Made by a program: the position numbers and the translations under genes. The notes beneath the pieces are model-generated. The model saw only the letters and a list, made by a program, of their open reading frames with translations, was not told the DNA's origin and searched no databases. This document shows, piece after piece, positions 18,233 through 26,236 of a DNA stretch of 64,000 bases. Source of the DNA: an uncultured Bacilli bacterium (GTDB lineage: Bacteria; Bacillota_I; Bacilli_A; RF39; UBA660). The DNA lies in assembly GCA_934101625.1 (NCBI GenBank), contig CAKORV010000001.1, forward strand, positions 66,176 to 130,175. Direction: 5' to 3'. Each line of letters starts with the position of its first letter. The first letter of the stretch is position 1.

Positions 18233-19834
18233 ATGAAGAAAATTACAATATTGTCTTTACATTTAGGTGTAGGTGGAATAGAAAAGTATATTTCTAGTTT
18301 AAGTAAAATGTTATGTGATGATTATGAAATAGAAATGATTATTACATATAAACTTAAAGAAGTACCATCATTTAATATAAATAATAAGATAAAAATTACA
18401 TATTTAATAGATGGTGGACCTAATAAAGATGAGATAAAAAAATGTATTAGAAGAAAGAAATATTTTAAATTAATAACTGAATTATTTAAGGCTGTTAAAA
18501 TATTAAGATTGAAGAAATCTAGAACTAAGAAAGCACTTAAAGAGTTAGATACTGATTATTTGATTACTACTAGAACATATGAAACTAAGTTAGCTAATAA
18601 AATACTTAAGAAAAGTAATATTAAATTAATAGCAACAGATCATAATTATCCTAGTAAAAAATATAAGAAGGAATTAATTATGAGTACTACTAATTATGAT
18701 AGATTAATTTTAGTTAATAGTGAAATAAGAGATATTTATAGAAAAGAAATAGGACTTAAAGCAGTAAGTATAAATAATTTTATAGATGAAATATCTAAGG
18801 AAAAGAGTGATTTAAGTACTAAAAATATTATAGCAGTAGGTAGACTTTCTAAGGAAAAAGGTTTTATTGATTTAATTGATATAATGTCTATTATAGTTAA
18901 AATGGATAAAGATGTTAAGTTAACTTTAGTAGGTGATGGGGAAGAGAAAGAAAATATTCAAAATAGAATTAAAGAACTTAAGTTAGAGAATAATATTAGA
19001 TTAACTGGTTTCTTAAACCAAGAAGAGATTAGAAGTGAACTTTTAAAGTCTAGTATATTTTGCATGACTAGTTTAGTTGAAAGTTTTGGATTAGTAATAT
19101 TAGAATCAATGAATATGGGAGTACCAGTAGTTGCTTTTGATTCTTCTGTTGGACCTAGAGTTCTTTTAAGTGATGGAAAAGGTATCTTAATTAAGGATAG
19201 AAATAAAGAAGAGTTTGCTAAGTGTGTTATAGATTTATTAAATAATAATAAAGTATTAAAAAGATTTGCTAATAATGCTAAGAAAAGTGTTGAAGAATAT
19301 ACTCCTGATGTTATAAAGAAAGAGTGGTTATCTTTATTAAAAGAAGTAGGTAATTGTAGTAGAAAAAGAGTTATGTTTATATCTAGTACTGGTGGACATT
19401 TAAATGAAATGTTGATGCTTAAAAGTATGTTTAATAAGTATAATTATTCTTTAATTACTGAGAATACTGAGTCTAATAAAAATCTTAAGAATAAGTATGG
19501 TAGAAAAAGAGTAGGTATGATGATTTTTGGAACTAGAAAGCATATGTTTACTTATGTGTTTAAGATAATTATGAATTCATTTAGAAGTTTATATTATTAT
19601 ATTAAGTTTAGACCACAATATATTATTTCTACTGGAGCGCATACAGCTGGACCAATGTGTTTATTAGGACATATTTTAGGTAGTAAGATAATTTTTATAG
19701 AAACATTTGCTAATAGTGAAACAAAGACTATAACAGGTAGTTTAGTTTATAAATTTGCTGATTTGTTTATAGTTCAATGGGAAAGTATGTTAGATAATTA
19801 TCCTGATGCAACATTTGGGGGGTGGATATATTGA
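18233..19834 (+). CDS. Fusion of a GT4 glycosyltransferase and an Alg14/PssD/CpsF-like subunit
   Basis: A 533-residue fusion. Residues 1 to about 370 are a GT4 glycosyltransferase (LSLHLGVGGIEKYISSLSKM, IIAVGRLSKEKGFIDLI, LTGFLNQEEI, LVESFGLVILESMNMGVPVV). Residues from about 378 to the end are an Alg14-like domain: VMFISSTGGHLNEMLML, YIISTGAHTAGPMCLLGHI and IFIETFANSETKTITGS. Alg14 proteins hold the Alg13 catalytic subunit at the membrane. The Alg13-like partner is encoded next, overlapping the stop codon. GAGGAG precedes the ATG. I read one protein that adds two successive sugars, the second with its partner. Confidence 0.88.
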   Translation: MKKITILSLHLGVGGIEKYISSLSKMLCDDYEIEMIITYKLKEVPSFNINNKIKITYLIDGGPNKDEIKKCIRRKKYFKLITELFKAVKILRLKKSRTKKALKELDTDYLITTRTYETKLANKILKKSNIKLIATDHNYPSKKYKKELIMSTTNYDRLILVNSEIRDIYRKEIGLKAVSINNFIDEISKEKSDLSTKNIIAVGRLSKEKGFIDLIDIMSIIVKMDKDVKLTLVGDGEEKENIQNRIKELKLENNIRLTGFLNQEEIRSELLKSSIFCMTSLVESFGLVILESMNMGVPVVAFDSSVGPRVLLSDGKGILIKDRNKEEFAKCVIDLLNNNKVLKRFANNAKKSVEEYTPDVIKKEWLSLLKEVGNCSRKRVMFISSTGGHLNEMLMLKSMFNKYNYSLITENTESNKNLKNKYGRKRVGMMIFGTRKHMFTYVFKIIMNSFRSLYYYIKFRPQYIISTGAHTAGPMCLLGHILGSKIIFIETFANSETKTITGSLVYKFADLFIVQWESMLDNYPDATFGGWIY

Positions 19835-20310
19835 TATTTGTAACTGTAGGTACACAAGATGCACCTTTTGATAGGCTTTTGAAGGCAGTTGATAAGTGCA
19901 TATTTGATGGTACTATTAAAGAAGAAGTAATAGTGCAATGTGGTAAAACTAAATTTAAGTCTAAAAATATGAAAATGGTTAATTTACTTCCAATGGATGA
20001 ATTTAAAAAGATAGTAAGTGAGGCAAGTCTTATAATAGCGCATGGTGGAGTAGGTACTATAACTGATGGAATAAATAATGGTAAAGTTGTAATTGCTTGC
20101 CCAAGACTAGCAAAGTATAAAGAAGCTGTTAATGATCATCAATTACAAATTATTAAACAATTTGCTAAAATGGGATTTATTATTCCTTGTTATGATCCAA
20201 AGGATTTAAAAAAGGCTATAGAAGATTCTAAGAAATTTAAAAATAAAAAGTATAAGAGTAATACTAATAATATGGTAAAACTTATAGAGAATTTTATTGA
20301 TAATAATTAA
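19831..20310 (+). CDS. Alg13/PssE/CpsG-like glycosyltransferase catalytic subunit
   Basis: A 159-residue protein that starts MIFVTVGTQDAPFDRLLKAV, the hallmark of Alg13/PssE subunits, and has LIIAHGGVGTITDGINNGKVV and VNDHQLQI, which bind the UDP-sugar. The start is TTG at 19831, set by the G-rich site GGGGGGTGG a few bases upstream and by the family's usual N-terminus; an in-frame GTG nine bases earlier overlaps that site. It overlaps the fusion gene by four bases (TTGA), which implies coupled translation and a 1:1 complex with the Alg14-like domain. Confidence 0.9.
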   Translation: MIFVTVGTQDAPFDRLLKAVDKCIFDGTIKEEVIVQCGKTKFKSKNMKMVNLLPMDEFKKIVSEASLIIAHGGVGTITDGINNGKVVIACPRLAKYKEAVNDHQLQIIKQFAKMGFIIPCYDPKDLKKAIEDSKKFKNKKYKSNTNNMVKLIENFIDNN

Positions 20311-20330
20311 GACCTTAGAGTCTTTTTTTA
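20309..20330 (+). terminator. Terminator of the polysaccharide cluster
   Basis: AAGAC (20309-20313) pairs with GTCTT (20320-20324) around a six-base loop, followed by a run of T. The stem is short. Confidence 0.6.
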
Positions 20331-20344
20331 TTAAGTTAATTTTT

Positions 20345-20387
20345 ATTCGTATGAAAAATATGCATTTATAGCACAATATTCGTATGA
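20345..20387 (+). repeat. Two direct repeats ATTCGTATGA, 33 bases apart
   Basis: ATTCGTATGA occurs at 20345-20354 and again at 20378-20387, in the gap before nifJ. A spacing of 33 bases is about three helical turns, so both copies face the same side of the DNA. This suits a pair of sites for one regulator, but no known regulator site matches to my knowledge. Confidence 0.5.
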
Positions 20388-20493
20388 GAAAATTGCAATA
20401 CATTAACGTTAATTATAAATTTATATTATTTTAATACCTTATAAAGACTTTTTATTAAAAATTTGGTAAAATTATATTAGGATAGGTGATAAG

Positions 20494-23400
20494 ATGAAAA
20501 TAACAAGTGTAATGGATGGAAATGAAGCGTGTTTAACTGCAGCTTATAATTTTACTGAAGTAAGTGGGATTTATCCAATAACTCCTTCTAGCGCTATGGC
20601 AACTATGTGTGATAAATGGGCAAGTATGGGGAGAAAAAATATATTTAATGAAAAAGTAAGTGTTATTGAAATGCAAAGTGAAGCAGGTGCTAGTGCAATG
20701 ATGCATGGAGCTCTACAAAGCGGTAGACTTGCAACTACATTTACTGCTAGTCAAGGATTATTATTAATGATACCTAGTATGTATAAGATGGCTGGAGAAC
20801 TTTTACCTGGTGTTATTCATGTGGCAGCTAGAAGTTTATCTACACATGCATTATCTATATTTGGAGATCATCAAGATATATATAGTACTAGAAGTACAGG
20901 TTTCGCTATTTTAAGTAGTGCTTCTGTTCAAGACGCATATAATTTAGCATTAGTTAGTCATTTATCTAGTATTAAGGGAAGAGTACCTTTTTTACACTTT
21001 TTTGATGGATTTAGAACAAGTCATGAATTAAATAAAATATATACTTTAGAAAGTGATGATATAAAACCATTAATAGATATGGAAAGTGTATATAGATTTA
21101 GAAATAATAGTTTAAATATAGGTAAAAGTATTACAAGAGGATGTAGTGAAACTGAAGATGTTTATTTTCAAAATACAGAAGTTAGAAATAAATATTATGA
21201 AGAGTTACCTGATATAGTAAATAAATATATGGAAGATATAAATGAAATTAGTGGTGAAAACTATAAACCATTTAATTATTATGGAGATAGGAATGCTAAA
21301 CATGTTATTGTAGCTATGGGAAGTGTTACAGATACTATTAGAAGTGTTGTGGATGATTTAAATAATAATGGTTATAGTACAGGGGTTATTGTTGTTAGAC
21401 TTTATAGGCCTTGGAGTTCTAAATATTTCTTAAGTGTTTTACCTAAAAGTGTTGAAAAAATTACAGTACTTGATAGAACTAAAGAAGCAGGTAGTTTAGC
21501 TGAACCACTTTATTTAGATGTTGTTATGTCTTTAAAAGGAGAAAACATTGATATAGTAGGTGGAAGATATGGTTTATCTAGTAAAAATGTGGGACCAGAG
21601 GATATTAAAGCAGTATTTGATAATATGGAAAAAATGAAAATGAAAGATCATTTTACATTAGGTATTATAGATGATGTTACTAATACTAGTTTAACTGTTA
21701 AAGAATATAATCTCAAAACTGATTATAAAGAAATTAAAGTGTTTGGTTTTGGTTCAGATGGAATGGTAAGTGCTAGTAAGAATATAATTAAAGTAATTGG
21801 AAGTAAACCTGAAAATTATGTACAGGGGTATTTTGAATATGATTCTAAAAAAAGTGGTGGTGTTACAATTAGTCATTTAAGAATTAGTAAAAATAAAATA
21901 AATGCTCCTTATTATTTGACAAGTCCTAATTTAGTTGTAGTTTCTAAAGATTCTTATTTGAGTAAATATGATTTATTAGAAGGTATTAAAAATAATGGTA
22001 TTCTCCTTATTAATAGTAGTATGAATGATATTGATCTTAATAAGTGTATGACATTAAAGATGAAAGAAACTATTAAAAATAATAATATTAAAGTTTTTAT
22101 AAGTGATGCTGATAGTTTATCTAAGAAATATAATTTAAATGGTAAAATTAATAATGTTATCTCTTTCTATATATTAAAAATGCTTGGACTTAGTGGAGAA
22201 GATTTAGTTAAGTTTAAAGAAATGGTAAGAAAGACTTATAGTGATAAGGGTAATGATGTTGTTTTAAATAATATAAATGCTATAGATGAGAGTATTGATT
22301 ATTTAAGAGAATTTGATAAGAAAGTGTTAACTTTTGAAAGTGAAGAAGATAAAGATTACACTATGATTGACAAGATGATTATTAGAAGAGGTAATATGCT
22401 TAAAGTTAGTGATTTTATTAATCATGAAGATGGTACTTTTGAAGGTGGAAGTAGTGCTTCTGATAAGAGAAAGATATCTAATTTAGTACCTAATTGGTGT
22501 AAAGAAAATTGTATTCAATGTAATAAGTGTGCATTCATTTGTCCACATTCAGTTATTAAACCAGTTTCTTTGACAGAAGAGGATGTAAATAGAAGTCCTA
22601 TTAAGAAGGAAGAAACCATTAAAAGTATGGGAGAAGAGAATAAAGGATTTTACATAAGCATTAATAGTGATAATTGTACTGGATGTACATTGTGTTCTAA
22701 AGTTTGCCCTGGAAAGAATGGAGAGAAAGCTTTAGTAATGGGTAGTCCTATTAAAGATGAAGATATGATTTGTGACTATTTTAAAGATAATGTTTGTAAT
22801 GATGAACATTTTTCTAAGTTTAGTGTTAAAGGACTTGGATTTATTAAGCCTGATTTAGAGTTTCCTGGTGCTTGTGCTGGTTGTGGTGAGACTGTTTATT
22901 TAAAGACTTTAACAAGTTTATTTAAGGGAGAAATAGTTATTAGTAACGCTACTGGATGTAGTTCTATTTATGGAGCAAGTTTACCTTGTACACCTTATAA
23001 AACACCATGGATAAGTTCTCTTTTTGAAGATAATGCTGAGTTTGGATATGGAATTTATACTGGGTATAAGAATGCTAGAAATAGAATAAAAGAGATTATG
23101 ATAGAAACTAAGGATGAGGTTAGTAAAGAGGTAAAAGATACTTATAAGTTATGGATAGATAATAGTGAAGATGTAAATATTACTAATGAGGTAAAGGAAA
23201 AATTAAGTAAATCTAGTATACCAAGTGAGCTTAGAAGTTTGTTAGATTATATACCTTCTAGAAAAGTTTGGATAGTAGGTGGAGATGGATGGGCTTATGA
23301 TATTGGTTATGGTGGACTTGATCATGTTCTTAGAAGTGGTGATAATGTTAAAGTTTTGGTTTTAGATACTGAGGTTTATTCTAATACTGGTGGTCAGACA

Positions 23401-23895
23401 TCTAAATCAACTAGAATTGGGGCAATAGCTGAGTTTTCTAGTTATGGTAAATTGAAACCTAAGAAAGATTTATTTAAGGTAGCTATGGATATACCTAATT
23501 GTTATGTGGCAAGTATTAGTGCTGGGGCTAATGATATGCAAACTATTAAAGCATTTAAAGAAGCAAATGAACATAATGGGCCTAGTGTTATTATAGCTTA
23601 TAGTCCTTGTATTGCACATGGTATAAGAGGTGGATTAAAAAATAGTATTGATGAACAAAAATTGTTAGTGGAAAGTGGATATAATATTTTAATGAGATAT
23701 AATCCTGATGATGATAAGTTAACAATTGATTCTAAGGAACCTAATTTTAGTTTATATGAAACTGTTTTTGAAAAAGAAATGAGATATAAGAATTTACAAG
23801 AGATTAATAAAGAAGATTATAATAAGTTATATGAAGAACATATGAGAAATGCAAAAAAAAGATATGAATACTATGTAAACATATCTAAAAAATAA
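20494..23895 (+). CDS. nifJ: Pyruvate:ferredoxin (flavodoxin) oxidoreductase
   Basis: A single chain of 1133 residues, somewhat shorter than most homodimeric enzymes (about 1170-1200). It begins with SVMDGNEACLTAAYNFTEVS and GIYPITPSSAMA (pyruvate site). Two 4Fe-4S motifs follow, CIQCNKCAFICP near residue 675 and CTGCTLCSKVCP near 728. The third-cluster and thiamine part has CAGCGE near 793, NATGCSSIYG and GGDGWAYDIGYGG near 928. It oxidises pyruvate with CoA to acetyl-CoA and CO2 and reduces ferredoxin, in the cytosol of an anaerobe. GGTGATAAG precedes the ATG. It is a single-gene unit between terminators. Confidence 0.96.
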   Translation: MKITSVMDGNEACLTAAYNFTEVSGIYPITPSSAMATMCDKWASMGRKNIFNEKVSVIEMQSEAGASAMMHGALQSGRLATTFTASQGLLLMIPSMYKMAGELLPGVIHVAARSLSTHALSIFGDHQDIYSTRSTGFAILSSASVQDAYNLALVSHLSSIKGRVPFLHFFDGFRTSHELNKIYTLESDDIKPLIDMESVYRFRNNSLNIGKSITRGCSETEDVYFQNTEVRNKYYEELPDIVNKYMEDINEISGENYKPFNYYGDRNAKHVIVAMGSVTDTIRSVVDDLNNNGYSTGVIVVRLYRPWSSKYFLSVLPKSVEKITVLDRTKEAGSLAEPLYLDVVMSLKGENIDIVGGRYGLSSKNVGPEDIKAVFDNMEKMKMKDHFTLGIIDDVTNTSLTVKEYNLKTDYKEIKVFGFGSDGMVSASKNIIKVIGSKPENYVQGYFEYDSKKSGGVTISHLRISKNKINAPYYLTSPNLVVVSKDSYLSKYDLLEGIKNNGILLINSSMNDIDLNKCMTLKMKETIKNNNIKVFISDADSLSKKYNLNGKINNVISFYILKMLGLSGEDLVKFKEMVRKTYSDKGNDVVLNNINAIDESIDYLREFDKKVLTFESEEDKDYTMIDKMIIRRGNMLKVSDFINHEDGTFEGGSSASDKRKISNLVPNWCKENCIQCNKCAFICPHSVIKPVSLTEEDVNRSPIKKEETIKSMGEENKGFYISINSDNCTGCTLCSKVCPGKNGEKALVMGSPIKDEDMICDYFKDNVCNDEHFSKFSVKGLGFIKPDLEFPGACAGCGETVYLKTLTSLFKGEIVISNATGCSSIYGASLPCTPYKTPWISSLFEDNAEFGYGIYTGYKNARNRIKEIMIETKDEVSKEVKDTYKLWIDNSEDVNITNEVKEKLSKSSIPSELRSLLDYIPSRKVWIVGGDGWAYDIGYGGLDHVLRSGDNVKVLVLDTEVYSNTGGQTSKSTRIGAIAEFSSYGKLKPKKDLFKVAMDIPNCYVASISAGANDMQTIKAFKEANEHNGPSVIIAYSPCIAHGIRGGLKNSIDEQKLLVESGYNILMRYNPDDDKLTIDSKEPNFSLYETVFEKEMRYKNLQEINKEDYNKLYEEHMRNAKKRYEYYVNISKK

Positions 23896-23905
23896 CATAA
23901 TAAAA

Positions 23906-24043
23906 GGATTGCCCCCCTGAGAGCAATCCGGAAAAAAGAATAAAAAGGGGTTGGCTAGTGTGATACTAGCACCAATTCGCCTATAAGTGAATTGGTAAGT
24001 CTATATACTAAACTAAAAGGGTTGTTTTGTCAACCTTTTTTTG
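23906..24043 (+). ncRNA. Candidate structured RNA or 3' region after nifJ, ending in a terminator
   Basis: Within 140 bases after the nifJ stop there are four hairpins in a row: GGATTGC/GCAATCC (23906-23912, 23923-23929) with a C-rich loop, GCTAGT/ACTAGC (23954-23959, 23965-23970), ACCAATTC/GAATTGGT (23971-23978, 23989-23996) and AAGGGTTG/CAACCTTT (24017-24024, 24031-24038), the last followed by T residues as a terminator. TTGG (23951-23954) could also pair with CCAA (23972-23975). The GC-rich first hairpin has no U tract and so is not a terminator. I see no match to a named RNA family. It may be part of the nifJ transcript or a separate small RNA. Confidence 0.5.
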
Positions 24044-24072
24044 ATTAAATGTTAAATTCGTTGTGAAACCTT

Positions 24073-24135
24073 TGATATAATAACTATGAAAATAGGTGAT
24101 ATGATGTTAGGTGAAGTTATAAATAATTCTTCTGC
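24073..24135 (+). promoter_or_regulatory. Extended -10 promoter facing the double-glycine peptide gene
   Basis: TGATATAAT (TATAAT at 24076-24081) is followed by AGGTGAT and ATGATGTTAGGTGAAG, which encodes only 12 residues (MMLGEVINNSSA) before a TAG that touches the 3' end of the oppositely oriented peptide gene. A transcript from here would run antisense across that gene. It may be an antisense RNA or a leftover promoter. Confidence 0.4.
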
Positions 24136-24258
24136 TTAGAATCTAGAACTTATGAATTTAGTGATCCATCCTATGATTTTCATTAATCCATGGTATGTAC
24201 AGATTATATATGAACCGCCATTGATATTAAGTAATTCTGTTTTACTTAATTCTTGCAT
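24136..24258 (-). CDS. Double-glycine leader peptide (bacteriocin-like or signal peptide precursor)
   Basis: A 40-residue peptide. Residues 1-15 read MQELSKTELLNINGG, which fits the leader consensus of class II bacteriocins and peptide pheromones (LS-x2-EL-x2-I-x-GG) cut by C39 peptidase exporters. The 25-residue remainder, from S16, starts SYIICTYHG and ends ITKFISSRF; it is hydrophobic and basic (two K, one R, one H, no acidic residue), with one cysteine (C20). A strong GGAGGTG site (24265-24271) sits six bases before the ATG at 24258, and an extended -10 lies at 24281-24289. No C39-type ABC exporter or immunity gene is adjacent. Confidence 0.72.
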   Translation of the reverse strand: MQELSKTELLNINGGSYIICTYHGLMKIIGWITKFISSRF

Positions 24259-24280
24259 ATACATCACCTCCTGTCTCAAT

Positions 24281-24289
24281 ATTATAACA
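24281..24289 (-). promoter_or_regulatory. Extended -10 promoter of the double-glycine peptide gene
   Basis: Read leftward, TGTTATAAT lies about 22 bases upstream of the ATG at 24258. No clear -35 is visible. Confidence 0.6.
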
Positions 24290-24460
24290 ATGATTATTCA
24301 GATTTTAATGAAATAAATTATGTTTCAATAAAAAAGTAGTGTTTAATAATTGATTTATTAAAGTTAAGTGATAGAATGTTAGGATAGTTGTTTTTTTGTA
24401 AATTATTTATAAAAAGTAGTTGTAATAAATTAAAATATATAATAATTAGTTAAATTTAAA

Positions 24461-24488
24461 AACAAGTTATAAACTAATATAACTTGTT
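24461..24488 (-). terminator. Terminator of the amidase gene
   Basis: AACAAGTTAT (24461-24470) and ATAACTTGTT (24479-24488) form a ten-base-pair stem; on the leftward strand it is followed by TTTTAAATTT. It ends the amidase transcript. The stretch 24290-24460 shows no gene that I can support. Confidence 0.75.
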
Positions 24489-24494
24489 ATATGC

Positions 24495-25898
24495 CTATTT
24501 AGTAGGTATTAATATTTCTTGTCCAATTGATAATGTTGAACCAGATAGATTATTAATATTTTTTAATTCATTAACTGTAACTCCATATGTATTTGCAATC
24601 TTCCAAAGTGAATCACCTTTTTTAACTTTATATGTGGTATAAGATTCAGTACCAGGTATTTTCAATATTTGTCCTATTTGTAGTGTATTTGAAGATAGGT
24701 TATTTAAACTTTTTATATCATTTACACTAACACCATATTTATTAGCAATTGTATATAAATTATCGCCTTTTACCACTACATAATTAATTCCAGCTGAAGT
24801 TGTTGGTTCTTTTTCTTCAACTTTTGTATCAGATACAGGGATTAATAATTTTTGTCCTACATATATAGTGTTACCTGTAAGTTTATTTGCGCTTTTTATT
24901 CTATCAACTGTGATTCCATAACTACTTGCTATTTTAGAAAGAGAATCTCCTGCCTTTACAGTGTATTCTATTCCTTTTGGTTCTTCTTTTACATCTATTT
25001 CTATGTTTTCTGTTTTAGGTATTAGTAATTGCTGATTAATAGTTAATGTTGTTCCTTTTAAGTTGTTAATACTCATTAGTGTATCTACAGTAGTATTGTA
25101 TTTATTAGCAATTTTCCAAAGTGAATCACCAGATTTAACTGTATAAATTAAATAGTCTTCTACTGGTTTTTCTTCATCAAGTTTAACTTTTAAATTTTGT
25201 CCTACTGTAATTGTATTTGATTTTAAGTTATTTAGATTTTTTAATTCTTCAACTGTTATACCAAATTTGTTAGCAATTTTCCATAATGAATCACCTTTTT
25301 GTACTGTATAATATGAGCCTTCAACAGGCGCAGTATATGGAAGATTTTTATATTTAGTTATTGCTCTTACAACTGCTTCAGCATAATCTTTATAATTATT
25401 TTTTAATTGATTAACATCATCACCTTTTGAATCTAAAAAACCATATTCAACAATTACTGCTTCTGTATCTGGTGTGTTTCTGTGTATAAAATAATAATCT
25501 TTTACTGGATTACTTGGAAGTCTTTGTTGATAATTTTTTCTTATGTTTTGACCTTCACTTTCTAATTCTTCTAATATTGTATTAGAAAACTTTGAATTAT
25601 TCCTAAGAGCATAAATTACTTCAGCACCATCGCCACCTCCTGCATTTATGTGATTACTAATAACGATTACATCTTTGCCTGTACCATATGCTTTCTTAAT
25701 TCTATTTGTTCTATCAGTACTATCTATTGTTTCATCTGTAATTCTTGTCATTGTAACAGGAATACCTAATTCTCTTAATCTATCATACATGTATTTACTT
25801 ATCAAAAGAGTAAGATCTTTCTCAATTATACCATTTCCACTAGCGCCTGGATCTGAACCTCCATGTCCAGCATCAATAACAATACCTTTTAATGACAT
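24495..25898 (-). CDS. N-acetylmuramoyl-L-alanine amidase with five LysM domains
   Basis: A 467-residue protein. Residues 1-185 are an Amidase_3 domain with zinc ligands H12 (IDAGHGG), E26 and H83 (SNHINAGG) and the catalytic E151 (VEYGFLDSKGD). It cuts the bond between muramic acid and L-alanine in peptidoglycan. Five LysM repeats follow from about residue 196, each opening with YTVQKGDSLWKIAN or a variant and ending in GQ-x-L-x-IP, and bind glycan chains. There is no signal peptide: the catalytic domain starts at residue 5, as in CwlC-type lytic amidases. It may be released by mother-cell or sister lysis or leave by a non-classical route. Confidence 0.93.
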   Translation of the reverse strand: MSLKGIVIDAGHGGSDPGASGNGIIEKDLTLLISKYMYDRLRELGIPVTMTRITDETIDSTDRTNRIKKAYGTGKDVIVISNHINAGGGDGAEVIYALRNNSKFSNTILEELESEGQNIRKNYQQRLPSNPVKDYYFIHRNTPDTEAVIVEYGFLDSKGDDVNQLKNNYKDYAEAVVRAITKYKNLPYTAPVEGSYYTVQKGDSLWKIANKFGITVEELKNLNNLKSNTITVGQNLKVKLDEEKPVEDYLIYTVKSGDSLWKIANKYNTTVDTLMSINNLKGTTLTINQQLLIPKTENIEIDVKEEPKGIEYTVKAGDSLSKIASSYGITVDRIKSANKLTGNTIYVGQKLLIPVSDTKVEEKEPTTSAGINYVVVKGDNLYTIANKYGVSVNDIKSLNNLSSNTLQIGQILKIPGTESYTTYKVKKGDSLWKIANTYGVTVNELKNINNLSGSTLSIGQEILIPTK

Positions 25899-25990
25899 TT
25901 AAATCACCTAGTTTATTGTATGATTTAGTAGAAAAAAAGTTAATTGTTTTGAATAAAATGAATGTCTTTTTATTTCACTAGGTTAAAAAC

Positions 25991-26200
25991 ATGAAAGGAT
26001 TAAATAACACATCACATTTACTAATCATTTTAATAATGGAAATCTTGAAGCCAGGAAAAAATATAACTGAAGGATATTATTCTCATGGAGATTCATCTGA
26101 AATTTTAATGTATTTTAATGAATACACATTTTTATTAGTAAGTATGCCGTTATTAGAATCTTATGTAAAAATAAATACAAAAAAGAAAAAAACAAACTAA
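25991..26200 (+). CDS. Possible small protein, weak support
   Basis: An open frame of 69 codons starting MKGLNNTSHLLIILIMEI with a poor upstream site (TAGG ten bases away). It has a hydrophobic N-terminal third and a lysine-rich end and is followed at once by a bidirectional terminator. No family is recognised. It lies between two leftward genes, so it may be a chance frame. Confidence 0.3.
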   Translation: MKGLNNTSHLLIILIMEILKPGKNITEGYYSHGDSSEILMYFNEYTFLLVSMPLLESYVKINTKKKKTN

Positions 26201-26236
26201 AAGAACCTACAACACAAATTGTAGATTCTTTTTTAT
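26201..26236. terminator. Bidirectional terminator after glmS
   Basis: AAGAACCTACAA (26201-26212) pairs with TTGTAGATTCTT (26219-26230) with one mismatch; T runs follow on both strands. It ends glmS on the leftward strand and could end the small frame at 25991-26200 on the other. Confidence 0.75.

Noticed and set aside
23906..23929. GC-rich hairpin right after nifJ as a terminator
   Set aside because: It is followed by GGAAAAAAG rather than a T run; the true terminator is at 24015-24043.
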